Assembly (NCBI GenBank): GCA_900542425.1
Contig: UQNQ01000004.1
Coordinates: 1 to 64,000, forward strand
Origin: an uncultured Eubacteriales bacterium
GTDB taxonomy: Bacteria > Bacillota > Clostridia > Oscillospirales > CAG-272
DNA length: 64,000 bases
Direction of reading: 5' to 3'
This document shows, in pieces, positions 1-9,271 of this stretch. Numbering within the stretch: the first letter of the stretch is position 1; every line of letters starts with the position of its first letter. The translations under genes were made by a program, and so were the position numbers. Under the pieces are notes generated by a model, which saw nothing but the letters and a program-made list of their open reading frames with translations, had not been told where the DNA came from and made no database searches.

Positions 1-47
1 CGGATTTTTATTTTATCTGTTTTGCGTGTTTACGCAAGATTACAAAT

Positions 48-2063
48 TTATGCTTTTTTCTTTTTCTTTGTGACAATGATGACTACTACAATAACAGCAA
101 CTACCACAACTACCGCTGCGACGATACCGATAATCAGTCCTGTGGAAGGGCCATCACCTGCAGGAGTTGTCGAGCTGGTTGTAGATGTTGGTTGTGTGGG
201 GATAATGCTTCCGTCTACGGTGACTGTGAAAGTGGTTTCCAAATCCAAGCCTTCAATCTTGGAAATGATACGAACCTCTTTTTCTCCGGGAGAACCGAAA
301 TCATATCTCTCTCTGTAGTCGTCCGGATTCATCTCAACGGATGTTCCGTCTTCATAGGTGAGAGAAATAATCATTCCCGTTTTATCAAGTGATTCATCAA
401 CACCATATGTCGTTTTTGTCGGCAATGCGGTAACTTTCATTCCTGTAGGCGCTTCAATGGAGACAGTAATGTCTTTTGTAAGAGTAAGATCAATTTCATC
501 CGAAGTGCCGACTATGGTAGCTGTGACTTCGCCAGGTGTTTTTGTATCACATGTGATCGTGAAATCGAGGGAAGTGAGCGTACCGCCATCGCCGTGAAGC
601 TTCTTGGTTCCGTCATTGTATACCAAGTTAATCGTAAGATCACTTGTTGTGGGCGGGTCATTGTAACGGAATTTCGCTGTTTCGTTAACCGTAATTTCCA
701 AATCAACTGGGTTGATGATTTCAATATCAAATGTCGTTGTAAAACCGTAATAGTTCGCAGTAATGGTTTTCTTTCCGACACTGGAGATATCTCCGATATA
801 GTTACACATGGATTCTGTAATTTCCGAATTAGAAGTTCCGTCTACATAGGTAACCTTGAATTTAAAGCCTTCCGGTGTAAATCCATCTGTAAGAGATGCG
901 AGTTCATATACGGTAGAATCCGGGGTTTCAACAACTTCAATGCTTTGAATTCCCGTTACCGATATATCATAGGAAACAGACTGAGAACCGAACTTCAGTG
1001 TTACAGGAGTGCTTTCAGCCGCGGTTTCCAAATTGACGGTTGTACTTGCGCTGTCAAGCATTTCTGTTGTACCGTCTGCATAGGTCGCTTTTAGTTGAAG
1101 TCCTTCCAAATCCAGTGTTTCACCGACATAATAGGAAGTCTTTGTAGGCGTGGAAACAAGTTCGAGGCTTGTAATGCTTTCTTCTTTTTTCTCGAGCTCA
1201 CTCTTGTAATTGGTAACATATTCTTTGCTACCGATAACGATATAGTCAATATCAATGGCAGCGCCGGGATATGCACCTGTACCATTAGTAACGTCGTAAC
1301 CAAAGGGGAAGAGAAGCAGTTCATAAAGGTTGCCGCCCCAGCGGGACTGCGGTAAACCGTTGTTGATATCTGGATTGACAGTCAGCTGTTCCAAATAGTT
1401 GGTGGCAGAGTTAATGTCTCTCATGCTGAAAATATAAGTTTCCCATTCACCGGAACCGCTTTTGTAATTTTTACCGTTTGCATCTGTGAACAGATCTGAA
1501 ATTGTTGCACTGATGAATTTACCACTGTTGGTAGAGTTATTGGCCCATCCAAAAGTAAATCTGGTAGCAGAACTATAGTTTCTGACACGAATTTTTACAT
1601 ATTCAGCAAGCTTTGTAGAGGCACTTTCTGAACCAACAACGATATTTTGCTCATGATATTCATCGACAACAAACGACAAGCCAGGATAAGAAGTGTTGCC
1701 GGTTACCTCGAAATGCAGTACTTCGCCATTTTCTGTCAAAGACCAAGAGGTGTTTGCACTGTAGGAGCTGTAAATTTTCAGCGCAGGAGCAATAGGCTTC
1801 CCATCCTCATTGACAGGCTGATTGTAGTTGGAACCGTCAATGATCATGACATCACCATAGTCGTCGGGGCCCTCATTCTGTTCCCATTCGCCGGTTTCCT
1901 CATTGTATCTGGCCCAAAGAGCCGTTGTGTCTGCCGAAAAGTCCAAGAAACTCATACAGTCAATATTTTCAGAATCCTTGATGATAGGACCAGCTGAAAC
2001 GAACATTGACACTGAGCTCATAATGAACAGCACAGATAACAATATCGCTAAAGTTTTTTTCAT
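48..2063 (-). CDS. Secreted, membrane-anchored surface protein with Ig-like repeats
   Basis: A 671-residue protein built for the cell surface. It opens with a signal peptide (two Lys, a hydrophobic stretch, likely cleavage after VSA near residue 24). An unassigned, probably beta-rich domain follows to about residue 290. Four repeats of about 75-85 residues then resemble bacterial Ig-like group 3/4 domains: each has a TKTxY-type opening and a 'TYxDGT' strand (near residues 295-370, 375-455, 460-545 and 550-630). The tail is a Thr/Ser/Pro linker, one strongly hydrophobic Val/Ile segment and five Lys before a final Ala, so the protein is probably held by a C-terminal membrane helix and not by sortase (no LPxTG seen). 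The start follows an AAAGGA site. It has its own promoter at 2099-2127. A role in glycan binding or adhesion is inference only. Confidence 0.8.
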   Translation of the reverse strand: MKKTLAILLSVLFIMSSVSMFVSAGPIIKDSENIDCMSFLDFSADTTALWARYNEETGEWEQNEGPDDYGDVMIIDGSNYNQPVNEDGKPIAPALKIYSSYSANTSWSLTENGEVLHFEVTGNTSYPGLSFVVDEYHEQNIVVGSESASTKLAEYVKIRVRNYSSATRFTFGWANNSTNSGKFISATISDLFTDANGKNYKSGSGEWETYIFSMRDINSATNYLEQLTVNPDINNGLPQSRWGGNLYELLLFPFGYDVTNGTGAYPGAAIDIDYIVIGSKEYVTNYKSELEKKEESITSLELVSTPTKTSYYVGETLDLEGLQLKATYADGTTEMLDSASTTVNLETAAESTPVTLKFGSQSVSYDISVTGIQSIEVVETPDSTVYELASLTDGFTPEGFKFKVTYVDGTSNSEITESMCNYIGDISSVGKKTITANYYGFTTTFDIEIINPVDLEITVNETAKFRYNDPPTTSDLTINLVYNDGTKKLHGDGGTLTSLDFTITCDTKTPGEVTATIVGTSDEIDLTLTKDITVSIEAPTGMKVTALPTKTTYGVDESLDKTGMIISLTYEDGTSVEMNPDDYRERYDFGSPGEKEVRIISKIEGLDLETTFTVTVDGSIIPTQPTSTTSSTTPAGDGPSTGLIIGIVAAVVVVVAVIVVVIIVTKKKKKA

Positions 2064-2098
2064 AAGTAAAATTCCTTTCTAAAAGTTTTTACGAAAAG

Positions 2099-2127
2099 AT
2101 TATACCATTTTATAGGAGAAAAGTCAA
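2099..2127 (-). promoter_or_regulatory. Sigma-A promoter of the surface-protein gene
   Basis: On the minus strand a TTGACT -35 (2122-2127) and a TATAAT -10 (2099-2104) are separated by 17 nt, about 35 nt upstream of the surface-protein start. Confidence 0.75.
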
Positions 2128-2164
2128 TATGCAATCTTGTGAATTATATAAATCGGAGAAGAGA

Positions 2165-2602
2165 TTAAATGTTATCCAACATATCGATTCTTTTTTGATG
2201 TCTGCCGCCGAGAAAAGAAGCACCGAGAAATGCATCCGTGATTTCGACAGCTTTCTCATAGGGAAGCATTCTGGCGCCAAGGCACAAAATGTTTGCATTG
2301 TTGTGCTGACGGGTAAGAACTGCGGATTCCGTATTCATGCAAAGTGCCGCACGGATTCCGCGATGTCGGTTTGCCGCCATGCTCATACCGATGCCGGTGC
2401 CGCAGATTAAAATGCCAAGATCGCATTCGCCATGTGTTATTTTGTCGCATACACGCTCAGCATATACCGGATAATCCACGGATTCTTCCGTATCCGTTCC
2501 AAGATTGACGCATGCATAACCATGCGACGTCAGATGCTCGATCAGCCTTTTTTTGTAGTCCACACCGGCGTGATCCGATGCAATTGCAATTTTGATTGCC
2601 AT
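2165..2602 (-). CDS. rpiB: Ribose-5-phosphate isomerase B
   Basis: Predicted cytosolic isomerase interconverting ribose 5-phosphate and ribulose 5-phosphate (or allose 6-phosphate in relatives) in the pentose phosphate pathway. The 145-residue length is normal. Family marks are visible: SDHAG near residues 9-13, the catalytic-Cys loop ICGTGIGMSMAANR in the middle, and a conserved His/Arg tail. It lies 60 nt downstream of tsaB on the same strand, with no terminator between them, so it is probably the last gene of the lipoprotein-desulfurase-tsaE-tsaB transcript. Confidence 0.93.
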   Translation of the reverse strand: MAIKIAIASDHAGVDYKKRLIEHLTSHGYACVNLGTDTEESVDYPVYAERVCDKITHGECDLGILICGTGIGMSMAANRHRGIRAALCMNTESAVLTRQHNNANILCLGARMLPYEKAVEITDAFLGASFLGGRHQKRIDMLDNI

Positions 2603-2662
2603 AGGAAAGTTCCTTTCTTTATGCCATCCGATACCATGATCGGAAAATTTTTTTAAAAGCAG

Positions 2663-3355
2663 TTATTTTAGTTCTCGTTCTGCTTGGGAAGGACGGAGAT
2701 ATTGCGGCTTCAATGCGGCATCCGTAAAAACGGACGGATCCGGCGCTTTCCGATAAGCATCCAAAGCCGCGAGAGCAACACCGTATCCGTTCTGCCATCT
2801 CAAGTGTTGTGGTGTTGTCTGCATGCAAGCAGGAGAAAGATGAGCCATAATTTCATATCCATCCCCTGTAAAAAAGACGGGTTTTTCAAACGATTCAAGT
2901 TCGGCGGCGAGCTGATCGGCACAGAAGAGTCTGTCCGGCGTCAAACGAATCAGTGTATTTCCGTGTGCTTCAAAAGTTGCTGTATAGAGCTGTCCGCGCC
3001 GGGCATCCATAACGGGACAAATCAGAGCGCCCGAACAAAGTGTCAGAAAATTTCTCGCCATTGCCTCAAGGGTAGAAACTCCGATGCAGATTTTTCCTTT
3101 CCCAAAGGCGAGTCCTTTGATGATCGAGATACCGATGCGCACGCCTGTAAACGAACCGGGACCGTGGGAAACCGCCATGAGATCAATTCCGTCAATATTG
3201 TTTTTTGTGTTGTCTAGCAGATCCCGTATCATTGGCAGCATGGTTTGGCTGTGAGTAAGTCCGGATTTCTGCGAATAAACGGCGATGGGTGTGTCATCCT
3301 CGCAAAGTGCTGCCGACGCTGTCAATGCGGAAGTATCGATAGCAAGTATCTTCAT
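2663..3355 (-). CDS. tsaB: tRNA threonylcarbamoyladenosine biosynthesis protein TsaB
   Basis: A 230-residue ASKHA-fold protein. It partners with TsaD and TsaE to transfer the threonylcarbamoyl group onto A37 of ANN-decoding tRNAs. The N-terminus MKILAIDTSA and the segment SHGPGSFTGVRIG near residue 65 are diagnostic. Its ATG overlaps the tsaE stop as ATGA, showing translational coupling. TsaD is not in this window. Confidence 0.93.
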   Translation of the reverse strand: MKILAIDTSALTASAALCEDDTPIAVYSQKSGLTHSQTMLPMIRDLLDNTKNNIDGIDLMAVSHGPGSFTGVRIGISIIKGLAFGKGKICIGVSTLEAMARNFLTLCSGALICPVMDARRGQLYTATFEAHGNTLIRLTPDRLFCADQLAAELESFEKPVFFTGDGYEIMAHLSPACMQTTPQHLRWQNGYGVALAALDAYRKAPDPSVFTDAALKPQYLRPSQAERELK

Positions 3356-3828
3356 TTGCTGTCCTTTCTGACGGCGCCGTCATTTTTTTGGATGATGATG
3401 CGGCGTTTTTCCGGTGCCGTTTCGTCTTTTTCTATCATCACGGAAATGTAGCTTTTCGGAAGCCACGGGAGGATATTTTCGCTCCATTCCGCGAAGCAAA
3501 TGCCTCCGCTTTCCAGATAATCGTAATATCCGGTTGTGTAAAGAGAATCACTGTCATCTATACGGTACATATCAAAATGATACATCGGAATGCTTCCGGG
3601 ATACTCATTTACGATGGTATAGGTAGGACTTTGCACCCGGGCGTTCGGTGCAAGAAATTTTGCGGCACCTCGGACGAATGCTGTTTTTCCGGCGCCAAGA
3701 CCGCCGAACATGGCAACAAAATCGCCGGGACGGAGTGTTTTTGCCAAAGCAAAGCCTATGGCTTCGGTTTCCTCCGTGTTTTTACTGATAAAAGTTTCAG
3801 CTGTCATATTAAAATCCCAAGATTTCAT
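3352..3828 (-). CDS. tsaE: tRNA threonylcarbamoyladenosine biosynthesis ATPase TsaE
   Basis: A P-loop ATPase of about 158 residues that drives the TsaB-TsaD-TsaE cycle. The Walker A motif is GGLGAGKTAF; SPTYTIVNEY and the WSENI segment near the C-terminal half are also typical. The start chosen is the ATG at 3828, which overlaps the stop of the upstream desulfurase as ATGA and gives the family's usual length. A longer open frame to 3876 runs back into the neighbour and is not needed. Confidence 0.92.
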   Translation of the reverse strand: MKSWDFNMTAETFISKNTEETEAIGFALAKTLRPGDFVAMFGGLGAGKTAFVRGAAKFLAPNARVQSPTYTIVNEYPGSIPMYHFDMYRIDDSDSLYTTGYYDYLESGGICFAEWSENILPWLPKSYISVMIEKDETAPEKRRIIIQKNDGAVRKDSK

Positions 3829-5018
3829 GATTTGATTCTCACAAGTTTTTTTAGACTTTCTTTTAGCGCTGTGCAAAAAGCATCGATGTCTTCTTCCGTA
3901 TTTTGTATGCCGAAGGAAATCCGTATGGTACAGTCGGCATCGGCATCGGAGAGTCCGAAAGAATGCAGCACATAGCTTGCATGTCCGGTATGAGAAGAGC
4001 AGGCTGAGCCGCTGGATACAAAAACGTTTGCTTCCGACAGACTGTGAAGCAGGGTTTCACTGCGGATGCCGGGCACAGTAAGGCTAACGATATGCGCCGC
4101 TGCTTGATCGGTTTCCGGATGATTGATCCGCACACCGAACGAAGAGAAGGGGGCGATTCCGGCTTCCAGGGTACGGCGCAGCGCTGCCGCACGGCAAAGA
4201 AACATGGAAAGCGTTTCCAAGGCATAGGATGCGGCAGCTCCGAATCCGGCAATACCGATCACGTTCTCTGTTCCCGAACGGAATCCCCGCTCCTGACCGC
4301 CGCCGAAAATAACCGGAGAAAGTGCCCGGGTCTTCAGAATCTTTTCATTGACATACAGTGCTCCGACTCCCTTGGGACCTCCTATTTTATGTGCGCTGAG
4401 CGTAACCATATCTGCGTAAGCGGCCGGACAGATTTCTGTTTTTAAAAAGCCTTGCACGGCATCGCAATGTATGATAACGTCGGGATTTTCCGCTTTTGCC
4501 GCACGGGCAATTTCCGAAATATTATTTACGGCTCCGGTTTCGTTGTTGACCAGCATAGCGGATACGAGAATGGTATCCGGCGAAAGTGCGTTCCGATAAG
4601 AATCCATATCCCATACGCCGCGCGGGGAAGGAATCCGGACGACCTGATAACCGAGCGTTTCCAGATGGCGCGCCGCTTCCGTGACGGAAGGATGTTCCGT
4701 TTCTCCGATGATGATCCGTTTCCCCCGATTGCGCTGCTTTGCCGTCGCGGCGCCGATCAAAGCTAAATTATTTGCTTCCGTACCGCTTGCGGTAAAAATC
4801 AGATTTTCCGGTTTTGTCCGGATGCCGGATTTGGGTGGGCAAAGCGCGGCTAAAATATTCAGCCGCGCTTGTGCCACCACCGTTTCCGCTTCTACGCCAA
4901 GCGTGTGGAGCGATGAGGGATTCCCATATATATTTTCCATTACGGAGATCATTTTTTTGCGCGCGGCATCGCAAAGTGGGGTTGTCGCGCTGTTGTCAAG
5001 ATAGTGTACGTTCATCAT
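3825..5018 (-). CDS. Cysteine desulfurase (NifS/IscS-like), first copy
   Basis: A PLP enzyme of about 397 residues that removes sulfur from cysteine as a persulfide, for Fe-S cluster assembly or tRNA thiolation. The start begins HYLDNSATTPL. The PLP lysine lies in LSAHKIGGPKG, and the active-site Cys in SSGSACSSHTG, on a loop short of the full IscS length. The open frame extends to 5243, but that part overlaps the upstream gene and has no family similarity; ATG codons at 5018 and 5015 follow a weak GGAAAA site. It is coupled to tsaE by ATGA overlap, so tRNA thiolation is a reasonable partner process, but that is inference. A second desulfurase lies at 21861-23048. Confidence 0.9.
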   Translation of the reverse strand: MMNVHYLDNSATTPLCDAARKKMISVMENIYGNPSSLHTLGVEAETVVAQARLNILAALCPPKSGIRTKPENLIFTASGTEANNLALIGAATAKQRNRGKRIIIGETEHPSVTEAARHLETLGYQVVRIPSPRGVWDMDSYRNALSPDTILVSAMLVNNETGAVNNISEIARAAKAENPDVIIHCDAVQGFLKTEICPAAYADMVTLSAHKIGGPKGVGALYVNEKILKTRALSPVIFGGGQERGFRSGTENVIGIAGFGAAASYALETLSMFLCRAAALRRTLEAGIAPFSSFGVRINHPETDQAAAHIVSLTVPGIRSETLLHSLSEANVFVSSGSACSSHTGHASYVLHSFGLSDADADCTIRISFGIQNTEEDIDAFCTALKESLKKLVRIKS

Positions 5019-5029
5019 ATTTTCCAAAA

Positions 5030-5593
5030 TTAAAATTGAAAGTTTTCTACCATAGCGGAAATGTCTTCGAGATGAGATGCAAAAACGGATTGCTCTGCCG
5101 TGTAGGTAAAGATATAGAGATAGCCTGCATTTACCATGAAATACTGCATAATTTTGTAAGTTGTGCCGTCGCTTTCCACGGTATACACATATTTTACGCA
5201 GCCGACCTGCTGAACTCCGAATTTTTGATTTTCTGTGCTGCACTCATCTTCAAGCAGGACCGTATTTTTAAAAGTGGATTGGACCTTAGCGTAATAATCA
5301 GTCCGGAAATATTCGTCTGCGCTTTGATAGCTTCCGCTCGGCGTCATAGGAACGATAGAGACATTGCTGTTGTCGCTTGCCTTAGCTCCGATGATGCTAG
5401 TGCCGGTTTCGGGATTCGCAAAGGTTTGCGGAATCCAGTCCGTCGGGACGTAAAGCTTGCATGGAACATATTCGCTTTCTACAAGAATCATTCCGTCAGG
5501 TATGTCTGAATTATCATTTCCACAGGAGCATAAAAGAAGCGATATCATAGCCAAAATAAGAACGGCTGCTGTAATTTTTTTGAATGTGATCAT
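5030..5593 (-). CDS. Predicted lipoprotein of unknown function
   Basis: A 187-residue protein with a lipoprotein signal: Lys-rich start, hydrophobic core, and lipobox L-C-S-C with the lipidated Cys at residue 24. The mature part is soluble and contains a YVPTDW segment and a DEYF segment. It resembles small 'PsbP-like' or photosystem-type lipoproteins only loosely, and I do not assign a function. It is the first gene of a minus-strand run that continues with a desulfurase, tsaE, tsaB and rpiB. Its promoter is at 5674-5703. Confidence 0.8.
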   Translation of the reverse strand: MITFKKITAAVLILAMISLLLCSCGNDNSDIPDGMILVESEYVPCKLYVPTDWIPQTFANPETGTSIIGAKASDNSNVSIVPMTPSGSYQSADEYFRTDYYAKVQSTFKNTVLLEDECSTENQKFGVQQVGCVKYVYTVESDGTTYKIMQYFMVNAGYLYIFTYTAEQSVFASHLEDISAMVENFQF

Positions 5594-5673
5594 TCTGTTT
5601 TCCTCTTCCCGATTTTTTGAAGTTCCGATGATGGAGCAGTATATAGAAATAATAAATTTTATATTTACAAATC

Positions 5674-5703
5674 ATTATAACACATTTTTTTCTTCCATGT
5701 CAA
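5674..5703 (-). promoter_or_regulatory. Promoter of the lipoprotein-desulfurase-tsaEB operon
   Basis: Minus-strand TTGACA (5698-5703) and TATAAT (5674-5679) with an 18-nt spacer, about 80 nt upstream of the lipoprotein start. Confidence 0.75.
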
Positions 5704-5771
5704 TGCAGAAGCCGTGAAAAAACTGTGAATATCATTCCGAGAAATCTTCTGTTTGAAATCAAAAATAGGTA

Positions 5772-5800
5772 TTGCATTTGAAGAAAAAACCTGATATAAT
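5772..5800 (+). promoter_or_regulatory. Promoter of the SRP RNA gene
   Basis: TTGCAT (5772-5777), a 17-nt spacer and a perfect TATAAT (5795-5800). The predicted start falls at about 5807, exactly where the SRP RNA terminal helix begins. Confidence 0.85.
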
Positions 5801-5807
5801 AAACAGA

Positions 5808-6111
5808 GCGAGATATGAAATCAGGTCATACCGGCCGGGGAGTCAGCGGTGCCCTGTACCTGCAATCCGCTACAGCAGGGGTGGTTTCCCATTTTGAGGG
5901 ATGATTTTGTGTGGTCTGCGCCGTATCGCCCCCGTGATGACGGGTGGGTCTCGTGCAATCGGTGGCTGTGAATCATGTCAGGCGGGGAACCGAGCAGCAT
6001 TAAGCAGTTTAACCGATGTGCCACGAGGCTGCCTGCCCCGAACGGGGAATACGGTTTACGCATGTAAAATCCTTTCGATTTTTGGGTGTATGACCTGATT
6101 TTGTATCTCGC
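5808..6111 (+). ncRNA. ffs: Signal recognition particle RNA, large (Bacillus-type)
   Basis: About 304 nt. The ends pair as one long helix: GCGAGATA... at 5808 with ...TATCTCGC ending at 6111, and the inner CAGGTCATAC with GTATGACCTG. The Ffh-binding loop is recognisable near 5970-6000: GTCAGGCGGGGAACCGAGCAG is close to the family consensus around GUCAGG...GGAA..AGCAG. An Alu-type part precedes it, which makes it the long Gram-positive form. It is followed by a short T-run and then dnaX, an order common in Firmicutes. Confidence 0.92.
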
Positions 6112-6139
6112 TTTTATTGTTCCGGGGAGGTGTTTTTTT

Positions 6140-7753
6140 ATGTATCAGGCGCTTTACCGCAAATGGAGACCGACCGTATTCGATGATGTTGTGGGACAGG
6201 AGCATATCACGTCTATTCTGAAAAGCGAAGTCGAAAACGGAAAAATTTCGCATGCTTATCTCTTCTGCGGACCGCGCGGTACCGGAAAAACTACCTGTGC
6301 AAAAATCATCGCCAAGGCGGTGAACTGCGAGCATCCCAAAAACGGAAATCCGTGCGGAATCTGTTCTGCTTGTCTCTCGATTGATAGCGGAACGGCAACG
6401 GATGTGATTGAAATGGATGCTGCAAGCAACAACGGCGTTGACAATATCAGGGATTTACGTGACGGCGTCATGTATACACCTGCGGATTTAAAGTATCGTG
6501 TTTATATTATCGATGAAGTGCACATGCTTTCCATTTCTGCTTTCAATGCATTGCTGAAAACATTGGAAGAGCCGCCCGAACACGTGATTTTTATTCTCGC
6601 CACAACAGAGCTTCATAAAATACCGGCGACAGTACTTTCACGCTGTCAAAGATTTGATTTTCACCGTGTGGGGAGCGAAGCGATTGTCAGCCGTCTTGAA
6701 ACGGTTTGCTCCGGTGAAAAACTCGAAGCGGAATCTCGGGCATTGAAGCTGATTGCCACCCTTTCTCAGGGCGGATTGAGAGACGCACTCAATATGCTTG
6801 AGTACTGCGCAGGAGAAGGCGGTGTCATCACCGCAGAACGTGCGGAAGCTTTGCTTGGGGTTTCTTCCAGAACGATTCTTGCTTCTTTGACAGATGCCGT
6901 TGCCGCATGCGACGCTGTGCCGGCGCTGGCTGTTATCGACAAGGTATATGAGTCATCGCGCGATATCGCTGTTTTCTGGCGGGAACTCATTTCATTTTAC
7001 CGCGATATTTTAATTGCTGTAGGAACCAAAACGGCAGACCGATGTGATGATGAAACAATAAAACATGCAGCAGGCCGCTATACGCTGTCAAGACTACTGT
7101 ATGTTATGGATGTCTGTATTTCGGCGGAGACGGATATGCAGAAGAATCCGTCCGGCGCAAGACTGTATGCGGAAATGGCGATTATTCGGGCATGTGACAG
7201 TTCGCTTTCCACCGATTCTTCTGCACTCATTGAACGGATTTCTGCTTTGGAGAATAAGCTCGCGGGTGGTTCTGTTACCATTTTGTCACCTCCTGCGCAA
7301 AAAACTGCGGCAACCTCAGCGTCTGTCCCGGAAAAGCCATACAAAACGGAAAAGCAGATACCCGCATCGGTTTCTGAATCTGCGTTGCCGCCCACCGGAG
7401 TAGTACGAAAGGAAATCCCGAAAGAAAAGCGGAGTTTGCGCGGATTCCGAAAATGGCCGGAGGTAATCAGAAAGCTTTCTGCGACAGAAGGCTTGATGGT
7501 TCCGTTTTTGCAAGCAGCTTATGCTTATGAGGGCTCGGACGGAAGATTTTATATTTTTTTTGAGAACGCTTTTGCGGTTTCTCTACTTACCGATGAACGG
7601 AAGCTTTCCATTTGTTCCGCAATTGGCGCTTCGGGCGGTGGGACGTATCAGCCGTCTCAGATTATCGGATCCGTGAGGGAAGATGCAGGCGGACTTCGCG
7701 AGCCGATTGACGAACTTACGGAAATGAATGAGTCTTTCATTTCCGAATCTTGA
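6140..7753 (+). CDS. dnaX: DNA polymerase III gamma/tau subunit
   Basis: Clamp-loader ATPase that loads the beta clamp and ties the polymerase cores to the replisome. From the ATG at 6140 (GGGGAGG site at 6124-6130) it is 537 residues and starts MYQALYRKWRP, the family N-terminus. Walker A GPRGTGKT is at about 44-51. Zinc ligands are Cys 63, 72, 75 and 78. Walker B is IIDEVH near 123-128, and an SRC Arg-finger motif lies near 167. The linker after about residue 370 is low-complexity, and a tau-like domain ends the protein. It heads a dnaX-ybaB-recR group, a standard Firmicutes order. Confidence 0.96.
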   Translation: MYQALYRKWRPTVFDDVVGQEHITSILKSEVENGKISHAYLFCGPRGTGKTTCAKIIAKAVNCEHPKNGNPCGICSACLSIDSGTATDVIEMDAASNNGVDNIRDLRDGVMYTPADLKYRVYIIDEVHMLSISAFNALLKTLEEPPEHVIFILATTELHKIPATVLSRCQRFDFHRVGSEAIVSRLETVCSGEKLEAESRALKLIATLSQGGLRDALNMLEYCAGEGGVITAERAEALLGVSSRTILASLTDAVAACDAVPALAVIDKVYESSRDIAVFWRELISFYRDILIAVGTKTADRCDDETIKHAAGRYTLSRLLYVMDVCISAETDMQKNPSGARLYAEMAIIRACDSSLSTDSSALIERISALENKLAGGSVTILSPPAQKTAATSASVPEKPYKTEKQIPASVSESALPPTGVVRKEIPKEKRSLRGFRKWPEVIRKLSATEGLMVPFLQAAYAYEGSDGRFYIFFENAFAVSLLTDERKLSICSAIGASGGGTYQPSQIIGSVREDAGGLREPIDELTEMNESFISES

Positions 7754-7783
7754 TAAAAAGCATTGTGAAGGAGATAGAAAATT

Positions 7784-8128
7784 ATGAAAGCAAGAGTACC
7801 ACAGGGACCTTCTATGAATGCCATGCTGAAGCAAGCCCAGAAAATGCAGGAGGATATGGCTGCGCTGCAGACCGAACTGGAGGAGAGAGAATATGAAATC
7901 TCCGCGGGCGGCGGCGCCGTGAAAATCAAAATCAACGGAAAAAAAGAGATTCTGTCACTTGACATTTCTCCGGAAATTGTGGATCCGGACGATGTAGAGA
8001 CCCTTTCCGATATTTTGACGGCAGGAATCAATGAAGCAATCAAGCGAGTGGAGGAAACCTCGCAAAAAGAAATGGAAAAAATTACATCCGGCATGCCGGG
8101 CATGTCCGGAATACCAGGTCTTTTTTGA
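7784..8128 (+). CDS. ybaB: YbaB/EbfC family nucleoid-associated protein
   Basis: A 114-residue DNA-binding dimer, typical in size, between dnaX and recR. The N-terminus is a helical AMLKQAQKMQ segment. The middle carries an AGGGAVKIKINGKKEI beta strand region, and the tail is Gly/Met/Pro-rich. A GAAGGAGA site precedes the ATG. Confidence 0.93.
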   Translation: MKARVPQGPSMNAMLKQAQKMQEDMAALQTELEEREYEISAGGGAVKIKINGKKEILSLDISPEIVDPDDVETLSDILTAGINEAIKRVEETSQKEMEKITSGMPGMSGIPGLF

Positions 8129-8149
8129 CTGAGAAAGGCGGCATAGGCA

Positions 8150-8746
8150 GTGGATTATATTCTTCCGCTTCAGAAGTTAATCGAGCAATTCTGCCGTCTT
8201 GCCGGGGTCGGACAAAAAACGGCAGTTCGGTATGCGTTTTCGGTACTGGATATGAGTGAGGAAGAGGCATCGGCATTTGCCGATGCCATTCTTGCTGCAA
8301 AACACGATATCGTAAAATGTGAGATTTGTGGTAATCTCAGCGATAAGCCGATTTGTGGGATTTGTTCGGATGAACGGCGGGACCAGTCTGTTATCTGTGT
8401 GGTTGAAGATGCCAAGACAATCATGGCGCTTGAAAAAGTCAAGGAATACAACGGAACCTATCACGTGTTGGGGGGGGCGATTTCTCCGATGGATGGGGTC
8501 GGACCGGATCAGCTTAGAATCCGTGAGCTTCTTGACAGGATTCGGACAGGCGGTGTGAAAGAGGTAATACTTGCTACCAATCCCAATATTGAAGGAGAAA
8601 CGACAGCGATGTATCTTTCCAAACTGATCTCTCCGCTTGGCGTCAGGGTTACAAGACTGGCTTACGGAGTACCTGTAGGCGCGGATTTGGAATACGCAGA
8701 TGAGGTAACGCTGTTCCGCGCGCTTGACGGCAGGCGTGACGTATAA
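8150..8746 (+). CDS. recR: Recombination mediator RecR
   Basis: A 198-residue protein of the RecFOR pathway that helps load RecA on gapped DNA. It has the helix-hairpin-helix GVGQKTAVRYAF near 19-30, a zinc finger with CEIC...CGIC near 55-70, and the Toprim block VVEDAKTIMALE. It starts with GTG at 8150; no ATG gives the family N-terminus. Its end is one base from the end of the convergent spmB. Confidence 0.94.
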   Translation: MDYILPLQKLIEQFCRLAGVGQKTAVRYAFSVLDMSEEEASAFADAILAAKHDIVKCEICGNLSDKPICGICSDERRDQSVICVVEDAKTIMALEKVKEYNGTYHVLGGAISPMDGVGPDQLRIRELLDRIRTGGVKEVILATNPNIEGETTAMYLSKLISPLGVRVTRLAYGVPVGADLEYADEVTLFRALDGRRDV

Positions 8747-8747
8747 T

Positions 8748-9269
8748 TTATGTAAGAAGCAGACGGCATATCAGAGAAGAGAAGAATACGCAAAAAAGCA
8801 TTGCCGCAAACGCAGCAGGCAGCGCGTGTCTTGTTTTTTTTACTTTGACAGACGCAAAATATACGGCACAGACATAAATGATGGTATCAGAAGATCCCAA
8901 CAAAACGGATGCTGTCTTTCCGGCAAAGCTGTCGGCGCCGTATTTTTCAAAAAGTTCCGAAATCATTGCGTTGGAAGCGCTGCCGGAAATTGGGCGCATA
9001 ATGACAAGTGGCAGAATTTCAGACGGAATTCCGATTTTTTCGCAGAAAGGCGAAATTTTTTCTGCCAGCAAATCAACAATGCCGGATGCGGAAAGCATAG
9101 ATACCGAAACCATCAAAATAATAAGAGTCGGCAATAGATTTGTGCAGATTTTGATGCCGTTCCGTGTTCCGTCAAGAAAATTGTCGAAGGAAGTTTTCTT
9201 TGAAAAAAGCAATGCTGCGCCTGTTATGACAATGATTCCGCAAATGACGGCGGAGGCGATAAGCTCCAA
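8748..9269 (-). CDS. spmB: Spore maturation protein B
   Basis: A 173-residue membrane protein with four to five hydrophobic segments. It carries the conserved RPISGSASN block near residue 92, typical of the nucleoside-recognition (Gate) family. In Bacillus, SpmA and SpmB influence spore core dehydration. It follows spmA by two bases and converges with recR, with no room for a terminator between the two stops. Confidence 0.92.
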   Translation of the reverse strand: MELIASAVICGIIVITGAALLFSKKTSFDNFLDGTRNGIKICTNLLPTLIILMVSVSMLSASGIVDLLAEKISPFCEKIGIPSEILPLVIMRPISGSASNAMISELFEKYGADSFAGKTASVLLGSSDTIIYVCAVYFASVKVKKTRHALPAAFAAMLFCVFFSSLICRLLLT

Positions 9270-9271
9270 TT

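Noticed and set aside
20..37. Hairpin TTGCGT...ACGCAA after the surface-protein gene
   Set aside because: Short stem without a U-tract on the minus strand, so not called a terminator.
5821..6063. ORF within the SRP RNA region
   Set aside because: The segment is accounted for by the SRP RNA; no ribosome site.
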